This document shows, in pieces, positions 44,889 to 54,627 of a stretch of DNA of 64,000 bases. Positions within the stretch are counted from its first letter, which is position 1; each line of letters starts with the position of its first letter. The stretch comes from Diphasiastrum complanatum (taxonomy: Eukaryota; Streptophyta; Lycopodiopsida; Lycopodiales; Lycopodiaceae). The notes under the pieces were generated by a model. That model made no database searches. It worked only from the letters and a program-made list of their open reading frames with translations, and was not told where the DNA came from. The translations under genes were made by a program, and so were the position numbers. The stretch covers positions 33,540,525 through 33,604,524 of the forward strand of contig CM055093.1 in the NCBI GenBank assembly GCA_029204225.1, given 5' to 3'.

Positions 44889-47746
44889 CTTGTCACCTTT
44901 TGCTCCTCACCAATCTTGATGAAGCCCTCGGGTTGCATCATGTAGATTTCCTCTTCTAAGAAGCCATTCAAGAAGGCATTTGTCACATCCATTTGGTAGA
45001 GATCCCATTTGAACAAAGTAGCAATGCAAATGATTAATCTAATAGTTACAAGCTTAGCTACAGGTGCAAATGTTTCTTCATAATCCAATCCTTTTATTTG
45101 AAGAAATCCCTTAGCAACAAGCCTAGCTTTGTATTTACTAATAGATCCATCTTGATTGTACTTAATTCTATAAATCCACTTACATGCAAGTGGTTTCTTT
45201 CCTCTTGGAAGATTTACAAGATTCCAAGTATGATTTTCTTCTAATGCATCATACTCTACTTGCATTGCATCTCTCCAAACTTTAGATTTACATGCTTCTT
45301 CAAAAGATGATGGTTCTTCAATCAATGTAGCTAAAAAAGAGTAAGAGGTAGAAGATGTAGAGCCTTCCTTTTGCTTTCCCTTGTCCACATAGGTAAGCCT
45401 TGAGGGCTCGGCCTTGCTCCTTGATGATCTTCTTGGCCCCTTTTGACTTGGATCCAAATCTCCATCCTCGGGTTTGTCATGATCCTCCTCGGGTTTGTCA
45501 AGATCCTCCTCGGATTTGTCAAGATCTTCAATGCACAATGGGTTAGATCCATTTGACAAGCTCTTAGCAAATTGTGACTCATCAAAAAGTACATCCTTGC
45601 TTACCTTTACTTTCTTGGATGTAGGATCATATATCCTATATCCCTTGCTATTTTCTCCATAGCCAACAAAGATTCCTTTGAAGGAGGTAGCATCTTCTTT
45701 CCTTCTAGTCTCCAAAGGAATGTGTACATAACAAGTACATCCAAAGATCTTAAAATATTTTACATTGGGTTTCTTATCAAACAAGGCTTGATAAGGTGAG
45801 ATCCCATCTATAGCACTACTAGGAAGTCTATTACATAAATAATTAGCACATGTTATGGCTTCTCCCCAAAATGAGATGGGAAGTGATGCATCAAGCCTCA
45901 AGGACTTTGCACACTCACATAGACTCCTATTTTTCCTCTCGGCCACCCCATTTTGTTGAGGGGTGTAGGAACAAGTGTATTGTAACTTAATACCATTGAT
46001 CTCACAAAAGTCTTTCATTTTATTGGAGGTGTACTCTCCTCCATTATCACATCTTAGTGCTTTGATAGAAGTACTAAGTTGTTTCTCTACTAGAGACTTG
46101 AACTTAATGAAAGCTTCATAAACAAGATTTTTCTTTGATAGTAACTCAATCCATGTGAATCTAGTACAATCATCTATAAAAGTTACATACATCAAGGCAC
46201 CTCCATTACTTGCATGTGAAAAACTATGTACATCAGAATGTATGAGATCCAAGGGAGAGAGAGATCTTGATGAAGATTTCTTGTAAGAAGATTTGTGTGA
46301 CTTTGCAAGGCCACATGCCTCACACATTTTTCCACACTTCTTGAAAGCTCTTGGTAGGCCGAGAGCTAGTTCCTTGCTTGCCATTGACTCCATAGATTGA
46401 AGATTAGGATGGCCTAATCTCTTATGCCAAAGCTCCACTTGAGTTAGCTCCTCCCTAGCCAAGTTCACACTTTCACTTGCAACATTAGCATCCAACTTGA
46501 AAAGTCTACCTTGCTTAATGCCACTAGCTATGCACTTATCATTTTTCAAGATGGAACAAACTCCATTCTTGAAATGTACATCTAGTCCATTGTCCATTAA
46601 TTGTCCTACACTAAGCAAGTTTCTTGAAATGGTAGGAACATACAAAACATTATCTAGATCTATCCTTTTAGATGTGCCTAAACAAAGAGGTATAGATCCT
46701 ATGCCATCTATCTTGCATGCTTGATCACTAGCAGTGTATATTGACTTCTTAGAGTCATTACAAGATAGAAGAGTAGAAAAATAATGCTTGTTAAAGGACA
46801 TGTGGGAACTAGCCCCACTATCTATCCACCATGTGTCTTGACTTGAAGTTGGTGTAGATGCAACCATTAAGGATGTGTTGAATCCATCCTCATATTCTTC
46901 CTCTTGAGCAATGTTCCCTTGATCTCCTTTGGCTTGTTGATTCTTCTTCAAGTAGCATTCTGAGGCAAAGTGTCCTTTCTTTCCACAAAAGAAACACTTT
47001 AGTTTTGCCTTGTTCTTCACTTTGCCTTTGGAGGTAGATCCTCCATTCTTCATCTCGGCCTCCTTGCCTTGATTTTTCTTGAATGGATTTTGCTTTTTCT
47101 TGCCTTTAGATGTAAAGTTAGCTTTCTCCTCTCCTCCATTAAGTGACATGCTATCCATTCTTGTCTTGAGGTGTAGAAGCCTACTCTCCTCGGCCACAAG
47201 AACATTGTGCAACTTTTCAATGGATGGAAGAGAGTCTTGAATGGCAAATGATTGGACTAAGTTGGTAAACTCATCACTTAGACCATTCAAAATGATTTGT
47301 ACTAGTTCTTGATCTTGGATCTTCTCTCCTATTGCACTTAACTCCTTGTTAAGAGATTTGATCCTAAGAACATACTCTTGTCCACTCTCTCCACTTCCTT
47401 TCATGCTTTGGAAAACTTGATTTCTTAGCATGAGGATTCTTGAAGTATTGTTGGATTCATAAATGCTCTTTAATGAATCCCAAGCCTCTTTGGATGAGGT
47501 ACAAGAAGACACCTCTTTCAAGAGGTCATTGCATACATTTAACTTTATGCAATGTAGAGCTAATCTTGCTCTCTTCTTGTATTTGGCTTGTTCTTGGGGA
47601 GTTTGAGGCTCTTCCTCTACTCCTTGAACTATGTCATATAGATCATGGATCACTAGGAGTGATTCCATTCTCACTTTCCAAATGGAATAATTTGTGGAAG
47701 TGAGTCTCTCACTTGATTCCATCAAATATCCACCCATGGATGACAT
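44837..47746 (-). CDS. Cop-3 gag-pol polyprotein, RT deleted
   Basis: An open frame of 969 codons. Gag (1-240, UBN2 type), CCHC knuckle C251-C254-H259-C264, protease IDSGASSH (D309), pre-integrase LWHKRLGHPN (about 439), integrase core D505, D567, E603 (HSD; RCDNGGEY; NGVAERKNRS), then RT from DAMQVEYDALEENHTWNLVN (826) to TNAFLNGFLEEEIYMMQPEG (941). At about residue 950 the sequence jumps to RNase H in another frame, so the RT palm with YVDD is gone. All other domains are intact, with no stop. It can only move using RT from another copy. Confidence 0.95.
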   Translation of the reverse strand: MSSMGGYLMESSERLTSTNYSIWKVRMESLLVIHDLYDIVQGVEEEPQTPQEQAKYKKRARLALHCIKLNVCNDLLKEVSSCTSSKEAWDSLKSIYESNNTSRILMLRNQVFQSMKGSGESGQEYVLRIKSLNKELSAIGEKIQDQELVQIILNGLSDEFTNLVQSFAIQDSLPSIEKLHNVLVAEESRLLHLKTRMDSMSLNGGEEKANFTSKGKKKQNPFKKNQGKEAEMKNGGSTSKGKVKNKAKLKCFFCGKKGHFASECYLKKNQQAKGDQGNIAQEEEYEDGFNTSLMVASTPTSSQDTWWIDSGASSHMSFNKHYFSTLLSCNDSKKSIYTASDQACKIDGIGSIPLCLGTSKRIDLDNVLYVPTISRNLLSVGQLMDNGLDVHFKNGVCSILKNDKCIASGIKQGRLFKLDANVASESVNLAREELTQVELWHKRLGHPNLQSMESMASKELALGLPRAFKKCGKMCEACGLAKSHKSSYKKSSSRSLSPLDLIHSDVHSFSHASNGGALMYVTFIDDCTRFTWIELLSKKNLVYEAFIKFKSLVEKQLSTSIKALRCDNGGEYTSNKMKDFCEINGIKLQYTCSYTPQQNGVAERKNRSLCECAKSLRLDASLPISFWGEAITCANYLCNRLPSSAIDGISPYQALFDKKPNVKYFKIFGCTCYVHIPLETRRKEDATSFKGIFVGYGENSKGYRIYDPTSKKVKVSKDVLFDESQFAKSLSNGSNPLCIEDLDKSEEDLDKPEEDHDKPEDGDLDPSQKGPRRSSRSKAEPSRLTYVDKGKQKEGSTSSTSYSFLATLIEEPSSFEEACKSKVWRDAMQVEYDALEENHTWNLVNLPRGKKPLACKWIYRIKYNQDGSISKYKARLVAKGFLQIKGLDYEETFAPVAKLVTIRLIICIATLFKWDLYQMDVTNAFLNGFLEEEIYMMQPEGFIKIGEEQKVTRWIGSPLVHLQHFFVEE

Positions 47747-48165
47747 TTTAGAATGAATGCTCTTTTAAAAATCACAAAGATTTTTGAATTTTAAAAGATC
47801 TATGAAGTGGCATAAAGCTTACTAGAATGCCTATAGGCTTGTCTCTATCAAACTAACACACAAGCTTGAATGATACTCAAAGATCTTACCAAAAATTTCT
47901 AGCTTTCACTCTCACAAAAAAAATTGCTTTACACTTTTCTTAGAGATTTCACTTCAACTAAGGATCTGAACAAATCAGCCTCTTAGATCTGATCTTAGAC
48001 TCTAAAAAGAAATGCTTCAATGATCCAAAACACTATTTGGTCATAGGCATTAGTTAGAATGAATCTAGATCAATACTATGCTTCAAAAAGCACCAAAAAT
48101 GAACTAGTATTGTGATTTTGGGACCAAAAAACACAAAGTAACTTGAATTGAAAGTTGCTGTACGG

Positions 48166-48181
48166 TTTCACACGTGTGAAA
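48166..48181. promoter_or_regulatory. CACACGTGTG palindrome in Cop-3 leader
   Basis: TTTCACACGTGTGAAA, a perfect 16-bp palindrome in the leader between primer site and gag, of the same family as the LTR copies. The CACGTG core is a typical bHLH/bZIP binding site. Confidence 0.6.
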
Positions 48182-48329
48182 AGTACATACACAGCCTCCA
48201 AGTCGTTTTGATCCAAATGATTACAAGCTATCACTCTAGAAGAACTCGCCCTCACTAGTATTGGCCAAAAAACAAATTTTGCCAATGATCTTTACAAGAT
48301 TTATGATTCAATGATCACTCTCTTACTTA

Positions 48330-48341
48330 GCTCTGATACCA
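48330..48341 (-). other. Cop-3 primer binding site (tRNA-iMet)
   Basis: TGGTATCAGAGC on the minus strand, directly next to the 5' LTR. Confidence 0.95.
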
Positions 48342-49203
48342 TGATAAATTTTACAGTTTTTAGGACAATAATGATTGTACTTTACAATCATAGAGAGTTA
48401 TTGGTTGCTTAATCAATGAATCTATCAAGTTCTACACATTAGATCTTGATCTAGATTCACTACACTTGGATTTAAGCAAGAGCAATGGATCAACACATCA
48501 TTTTTTAGTGAGAGCGGCTTCACACGTGTGGAGTACTGTCCACTGTACGGACTGAACCTGAAACAACAAGTACAATGATACTAGATAGCAATCATGCATA
48601 AAAATCACAAGACAAATGACTAGAAATCTCACAAAAGTGTAGAGTGCAAAAGTCTCATCCATTTTCTTAGCAAAATGATGATCCTTTTATGGATCAAGTA
48701 CATCCATGAGTCTGGTACAGTCCAGCAGGCCTTCACACGTGTGAAGAGTGCCACATCACTCATATCTATCCATTTGATCCATCCTTGATCCTTATCCAAT
48801 AGTTGACCTTCTAGAATATGACTAAAATCCAAAAAGCTAGTCTCCTAGAATATAGGAATATTCCCTACAAAATAGGATCTAAGGAAAATGGTCAACTCTT
48901 ATCTTCTAGTACTCTATACACACATGTGAACATCCACTTGCCATGTGGGAGCATTTACTCATGCACATGCAAGGAAAAGCTAATTTGTAGGTGACTAGTC
49001 AACTTGACTAAAAACTAGTCATTTCATGTTCACACTAACTAGAATGATACAAAATCAATTTGGATATATACAAACATGAAAAGTACATCCTTTCACACAT
49101 GGGAACATGCTCCACACGTGTGAAATCATATCATCAACATATTCTAATGTTTGATCAATATTTACATGAACCAATGTCAAGTGAGAAGTGACAATTTTCA
49201 ACA
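48342..49203 (-). repeat. Cop-3 5' LTR
   Basis: 862 bp; offset 4,781 from the 3' LTR at every point checked, without substitution or indel. Contains the same CACACGTGTG series. Confidence 0.95.
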
Positions 49204-49208
49204 CATCT
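49204..49208. other. Cop-3 target site duplication, right
   Basis: CATCT, matching 43,556-43,560. Confidence 0.92.
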
Positions 49209-49798
49209 AATTTCGGATGATCTGTAGAACTCAAACTTAAGGTTGTTTCCAACTTTTCAAATACTGCTTGCCAAAAATTCCCAGTGAATTTTGGGTCACG
49301 GTCACTGAAAATATCGCAAGGCATCCCATATAGTCGAAAAAGCTTCTCAACAAACAGTTGAGCTAGTTCTAAAGCTTTAACAGTAGTTTTCGTTGGGATA
49401 AATTGAGCAAACTTTGTAAGTCTCTCAGCAATGACCCAAACAGAATCGTGGCCCTTCCTTTTACGTGGAAGCCCGACCACAAAATCCATAGATATACTTT
49501 CCCACTTTTCGGTAGGAATATCTGAAGGACGTAATAGGCCACGAGCTTTTAGCCTCTCTGCTTTATTTAACTGGCACTTAGTACATCTAAGTACATAGGC
49601 CTCTACATGACTTTTCATCTTAGGCCACCAAAATTGTCTTCGAACTAAGTCAAGTGTTCTTTGTATACCCGGATGTCCTGCACATGGACTATCATGACAC
49701 CAAGGAATGAACAATTGCAAACAGTTCTTTCTCGTAGGTACAATACCTAGACTAAGCAGGATTGAGTTTCTTGCTTTCATAAGCCACAAGATGTCCAT
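49209..49798 (-). pseudogene. Gyp-G integrase, N-terminal part
   Basis: HHCC zinc module (CHDSPCAGHPGIQRTLDL..YVLRCTKCQLNKAE), then WESISMDFVVGLPRKRKG (first Asp), FSDRDPKFTGNFWQAVFEKL (second Asp), LSLSSTDHPKLD. The catalytic Glu lies beyond the Cop-3 insertion. Upstream, RNase H is cut short: the reading passes from ELFAIVHSL to HDSPCAGHPG. The first ~25 codons of the open frame are out of register. Confidence 0.88.
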
Positions 49799-50600
49799 CC
49801 TACATCAAAACAACTCCAATAGCATAATCACTGGCATCGGTCCTAACCACAAAAGTCTTATTAGGATCGCCAATGATTAGTATTGGTGCCGAAGTGACAC
49901 TTTTCCTAAGCAACTCAAAACAATTATTCATATCCTCCGTCCACACCATTAGTAGACTCTTAGCCCTTCGGCTTAGCTTCTTATAGCCTTTCAAGGCTTG
50001 GGTAAGGGGAAATGCCAATCGAGCAAATTGGGGATCATGCCGACGGAAAAATCCCACAAACCCCAATAAAGACTTGATTTCCCGAACTGTGGTGAGAATA
50101 GGCCAATCAATAATCCTCTGGATACGATCAGCCTCAATCTCCACTCCCCGTTCGGAAATCTTATTCCCCAAGTAGGACAATTCCTTCGCAAAAAAAAGTC
50201 ATACATAGACTCTTTGCTCTTTGGCAAAGAGCTTTTCCCTTCTTAGGATGTCCCAGACAATCCTAAGATACTCTTTATGTTTCGCCAAAGTCTTACTGAA
50301 CACTAGGATATCATCTAAGAATACCACTATGAATCTCTCCAAATATGGCCTGAACAAATTGTTCATCATCTATTGGAAAGTTGCCGGTGCATTGGTCAAA
50401 CCAAAAGGCAACACCAAAAATTCGTAGTAACCAAAACGAGTTCAAAACCTAGTTTTTGGTATATCTTCTACTTAATGCGTATCTGATGGAATCCCGACAT
50501 TATTTCTATCTTGGTAAAGTACCCAGCACCACCAAGATAATCTATTAGGTCATCCATCCGTGGCAATGGATATCTATTCTTAATGGTTACCTTGTTCAAT
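49799..50600 (-). pseudogene. Gyp-G reverse transcriptase and RNase H start
   Basis: RT begins in the middle ([40 protein letters not shown]), shows the catalytic VVFLDDILV at about 50,306-50,330, the thumb (LLGFVGFFRRHDPQFARLAF) and RNase H (TDASDYAIGVVLM..GHLVAYESKKLNP). Protease and the RT fingers are deleted, since gag is joined to [12 protein letters not shown]. Stops are scattered. Confidence 0.85.
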
Positions 50601-50689
50601 TTCTTTACTTTTAATGCACTTAAGGTCATTAGGTCCAAAGACTAAAGAACTAAGGACAAAATACATCCATCTCATTACTTCGAGATAGA

Positions 50690-51598
50690 TTACCTGAGGT
50701 AGAAGCTGGTTATTTGACGCAATCTCGTGCAAGGTGACCATCGCCATTGCACTTGAAGCACAGGTTCTTCTTACGAGCTTCAGCTTTATCAATGTCACCT
50801 TGATGGTTTTAAAAGTTTTTCTTGGTTTTCTTAAGATTGTTGGAGTTGGGATGCGTTTCACTAATAGCTTCCCTATCCCCTCTCTTAAGTTGAAAACCTT
50901 TTTTTTGCTCATTAGGCTGGTGACCCCTAGGTGGTTGAGGTGTGTCATCAAAGTATTTTGTAGCCCTAATAGCATCTTCTAGGGTTTTTGAATGGTTCCT
51001 ACGAACATCCACTTGATAATCTTTTGGTAACCCATCAATAAACATTAACATTTGTACCTTAGGCGGAATGTCACTATAAAGTGGATTCAGGTACTCATGA
51101 AAATCTTGAATAAATTGTTCCAAACCTTTATTCATTGATAAATGACTCAACTTTTGAAAGTGTTCATAGTCATCTAAAAGTGGTAGAAAATAATCCCTAA
51201 AAAGCTTGCGAAAATCATCCCATGTACAAGGTTGATTGCCCTTCGCAACTAAGTCATCCCACCAAACTAAGGCTCTTCCTTTAAGGAACATGGTGACAGT
51301 GGATAACTTCTTAGATTCAGGGAATTGATTCATGGCAAAGTATATGTTCTAAACATTTAGCCAAGAACTTACCACTTGTAAGTTCCTATCTTTCTTCTCC
51401 CCTTAGACACTTTTACAGGAGGTGGAACTACATGCTTCTTCTAATTGGATAACCTAGACTCTAAGTCTTGGTTTCTTTGATTAGTTCAAGAAGCTGCTTA
51501 TTAGTGGCTTGAATTTGTTGGTATAAAAGTTCAAGAGCTTGTGCCACATTGGATGGGTTTGATAGATCGAATGTTGGGATTTCATTGGTTTGATCCAT
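50690..51598 (-). pseudogene. Gyp-G gag with CCHC knuckle
   Basis: ATG at 51,598 (MDQTNEIPTFDLSNPSN), a broken middle, then an intact stretch: VTMFLKGRALVWWDDLVAKG, WDDFRKLFRDYFLP, LEQFIQDFHEYLNPLYSDIP, and the zinc knuckle CFKCNGDGHLARDC near 50,720. Frameshifts lie near 51,350-51,440 and 50,810. Confidence 0.85.
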
Positions 51599-52132
51599 TG
51601 GGGTTGCTTGTGTGTTTTCCTATTATGCAAATACAACAACAAGTACTCAAATTAGAATGATAGAAATGCTTCAATTGTTACATCCAATGCAAATAAAAAG
51701 CATTTACTTCTATTCATTCAATCTTATCGTTTGTAAGCTCAATCCAAGCCTACTATTTGCAAGCTTAATCCAAGCTTAAGAGGAAAACAACAACAAGCTA
51801 CATTTTCCTTAATCAAAAGCAAAAATGAAAACCAAATCTTTATGTAAACTTCAATTAACTAATCCAAGCTAATATTTACATAAAGTTCCCATTCCCATTC
51901 CAATTCCATTTGTCATTTCAAAAGCAACCAAAGTTTTCACATTTCTCACTATTCTAGATTTCCAAAACCAAAAAACTAGTGTCTAGAAATGGATAACTAA
52001 TGAAGCTTTATGAAAACTTCAATTTGCAAATCTGATTTTCAGATTTACAGGTCTGAAAATCAGAACTTCAAAATGACAAAAAACAAAATTTCAAAACTTG
52101 TTTTATGCACAAAGTTACACTACCATTCCCTT
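51599..52132 (-). other. Gyp-G leader / truncated 5' LTR region
   Basis: AT-rich, no coding. Only the last ~106 bp of the 5' LTR are recognisable (52,133 onward), so the rest of the LTR has been deleted or has diverged. No primer site was found. Confidence 0.4.
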
Positions 52133-52238
52133 CCAAGGGCACGTATCCTTAATCCTAAGGGCTTCTTGCCATTTAGCCCCCAACACTAAATGGACTATTA
52201 GGGGTCTGAAGTACTGCTAGTTACATAGGTATGTAACA
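52133..52238 (-). repeat. Gyp-G 5' LTR, truncated
   Basis: Matches 42,681-42,786 almost perfectly, ending GGTATGTAACA, followed by the ATGAC duplication. Confidence 0.8.
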
Positions 52239-52245
52239 ATGACCG

Positions 52246-52257
52246 GCTCTGATACCA
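52246..52257 (-). other. Cop-2 primer binding site (tRNA-iMet)
   Basis: TGGTATCAGAGC on the minus strand, next to the Cop-2 5' LTR and just outside the Gyp-G insertion. Gyp-G landed a few bases downstream of it. Confidence 0.9.
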
Positions 52258-52258
52258 C

Positions 52259-53326
52259 TGTTGATAATGTGTGAGGTGTGATATGTTTTGCATGCCACTG
52301 AAAGATGTGAATCAGGATCGCAGTCACGAAGCTTTCGCAAAGGAACCACGACTCTCTTGCCCTCGGATGGAGTTCAGATGCGATCACTGGACACTGCCAG
52401 TTGAATCACTCCTACAGTCTTGTAGAGTGTAGTCAGGCACTGCTGATCTACGTTTATAAAATTAGTGCAGCATTCAACATAGTTTCAACCAAGGTGCGGA
52501 ATTCAAATGAATAAGAAAACTTAGACACATGAATAAACAGTAGACGCATTTGTATTCGAGATCAGACGCAACAAGAAAAATCATCTATATTGACCTTTCT
52601 CTGATTTCTTCAAGCACTGCATGCAAATCCAAGCAGTGCGTTGGCGTAGGAGAAACACAAACACTCTCACAAGCAATCTTCTCGCTTTACTAGCGGACAG
52701 TTGGATCTACAAATCCTAGACAAAATTGTCTTCGCATGCAGGCGGACATGTATTCTATATTTTGTCTTGATTGCTTGCTTGCATTAGACTACTACGTGTA
52801 CTCTATTTTTCTATATGTCAAGTAACATCCAATAAGTATAGTCGCTCTATGTAGATCTAAGATTAGAGTGATTTAGCATCTACAACTAATCAGGAAAATA
52901 CAAGAGTGGCAGATTAGTCATGCCATCAGATCATATATCTGTACTTTTGGGTACTTGCATGATCTTGCTGGTACTCTCTAGAGCGTGGAGGGTAGGAGAA
53001 GGTTTTGTTTTGGTCATTTGCCTTCTCTCGTATTGGACCGCAAAAGATTCTCGTGCTAGACCGCAAAAGATTCTCATTTGTGAACCTTTTCGAGTTTGCG
53101 AACCATTCGTCTTCATTTGCTTCAACTTTCGAGTTCGCAAACCGTTCATCTTCGTTTCCTTTGACTTTCGAGTTTGCGAACCGTTCATCTTCGTTTCCTT
53201 TTACTTTCGAGTTCGTGAAACTTTTTGTGCTTCGTGTCTCCTGACTTTCGTGTTCGCGAACATCTTCGTCAGACTGAGGGCTGAAAGCTAGCAAGGCTTT
53301 GTAATTAGAAACATTTCATTTTTTCA
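52259..53326 (-). repeat. Cop-2 5' LTR (LTR-B)
   Basis: 1,068 bp. It contains a segment at about 52,752-52,837 and a 21-bp duplication (GACCGCAAAAGATTCTCRT, 53,037/53,060) absent from LTR-A. Overall identity to LTR-A is high but clearly below that of the Cop-3 pair. Confidence 0.9.
53080..53265. repeat. 39-bp repeats in LTR-B (five units)
   Basis: Anchors CGAGTTTGCG/CGAGTTCGCA at 53,091, 53,130, 53,169 and 53,208, and CGTGTTCGCG at 53,249: exact 39-bp period, then 41. The minus frame gives a 13-residue repeat (FANSKVKGNEDER). Confidence 0.88.
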
Positions 53327-53331
53327 GTCCG

Positions 53332-53448
53332 TTCCGAGTAAAGAAAATCCTCAGCCATGGAGCCGTGAATCTCGAGAAGTTAGATGGAACACCTTTTGAC
53401 ATGCCCATCAATGGTAGCCGGTTACACAAGTATTGGCCACCTCAGTGA
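53332..53448 (+). pseudogene. Gyp-F integrase, C-terminal end
   Basis: It continues GEGP at 39,526 as FRVKKILSHGAVNLEKLDG, TPFDMPINGSRLHKYWPPQ-stop. The reading is restored exactly when Cop-2 and one target copy are removed. Confidence 0.9.
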
Positions 53449-54627
53449 AACAGATCAAGGATGGTGATGGCATGTCACAAAATGTTCTTCTACAAAGCCA
53501 TCACAGCCCAATCTTGGAGAGATCAAGTCAGATCGGACCAAATCCATCAAAATCTGACAAGATCAAATGAGATCCAACAACAACCAGGAAGATCCAAGGA
53601 GGATCCAGAACCAAATAGGATCATCAGGGAAGCTGAACATCAAGTTGTACCAATCAGCCTGCATTTTGCAAATTAGAGACCTCAATCTCAGGAAAACATG
53701 GCAAAATAATGACAAAATTCACTAAAACTGATGAATCAGCTACCAATATTCTATTAGAACTTCCAGAGAATTACCTATAGTTAGATCCAACCTAGATGCA
53801 ATAAAACGCCAGTTTACAGGAGTTAAGGATCAGAGAATCTCGAGATCTCGTCAAAAAACACTCAAAAAGAGCACTTTTTCATGATTTTTTGAAATCTCCT
53901 AGGAGTTAACACTTGAAAATTAAACAATCACCAGATCTGACTCAAATGCATCTATGAAAATCTCTGCAAGAGTTATTGATGGAAAAATCATCAAATTTGA
54001 GTGTTTGCAAGAGTTCATAAGGGCAGAGTCTTCAGAACCTTCACAGAGCATCAAGCTCAACAAACCGACCTTCACAAGGGGCATAAATGAAATCAAAGCA
54101 GTGAAATTAGTCTGCCTACAGGGTCTGATCTTGAAAATCCAACATCTAGAGCAAGTTGTGTGAGATATCACCTCCTGCAAGAGTTGAACCCTTGCAAACA
54201 GCATGAACCCTCGCAGAGCAATCAAATCACCTTCTGAACCGTCGTAGACTTCTTTGAGATCTTAGAATATTGTGAAGAAGGTCCCTGCAAAAATTTGGTT
54301 GGAACTGAACTGGGGAAAGTGAATTTGACCTAATACGCACTCGAATTTTCGCTATATAAGGGTAGAATTTGAGTCATTTGTCACTTTACCTAGCGAAGCT
54401 CTACCAAAATTTCAAGCAAAATTTCCGAGTTCTCCTTTTGCTACCAAACTTCCTACCGGCCATCATTTGCAGTCACCGATCTCAGATCTGCACTCAGATC
54501 CGTCATTGCCACCATCCATCTTCTGATTTTCACAGTTTTTCACTTTTTAACCTTTTTATTGTTTCTAATATTTTTATCACTTTTTTCAACTTTTATCTAT
54601 TAACAGACTTAATTTCACACCACTAAT
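53449..54627 (+). promoter_or_regulatory. Gyp-F spacer with TATA box before the extra ORF
   Basis: No coding. TATATAAG at 54,353-54,360, followed by a leader to the ATG at 54,628. Words GCAAGAGTT and GAACC(T/C)TC(A/G)CAGAG recur at 53,966-54,235. Either an LTR or an internal promoter; the same arrangement occurs in Gyp-E. Confidence 0.5.

Noticed and set aside
53461-53676. 71-residue plus frame after the Gyp-F integrase
   Set aside because: Low-complexity 'GATC..AAATC' repeats, no motif; part of the spacer.
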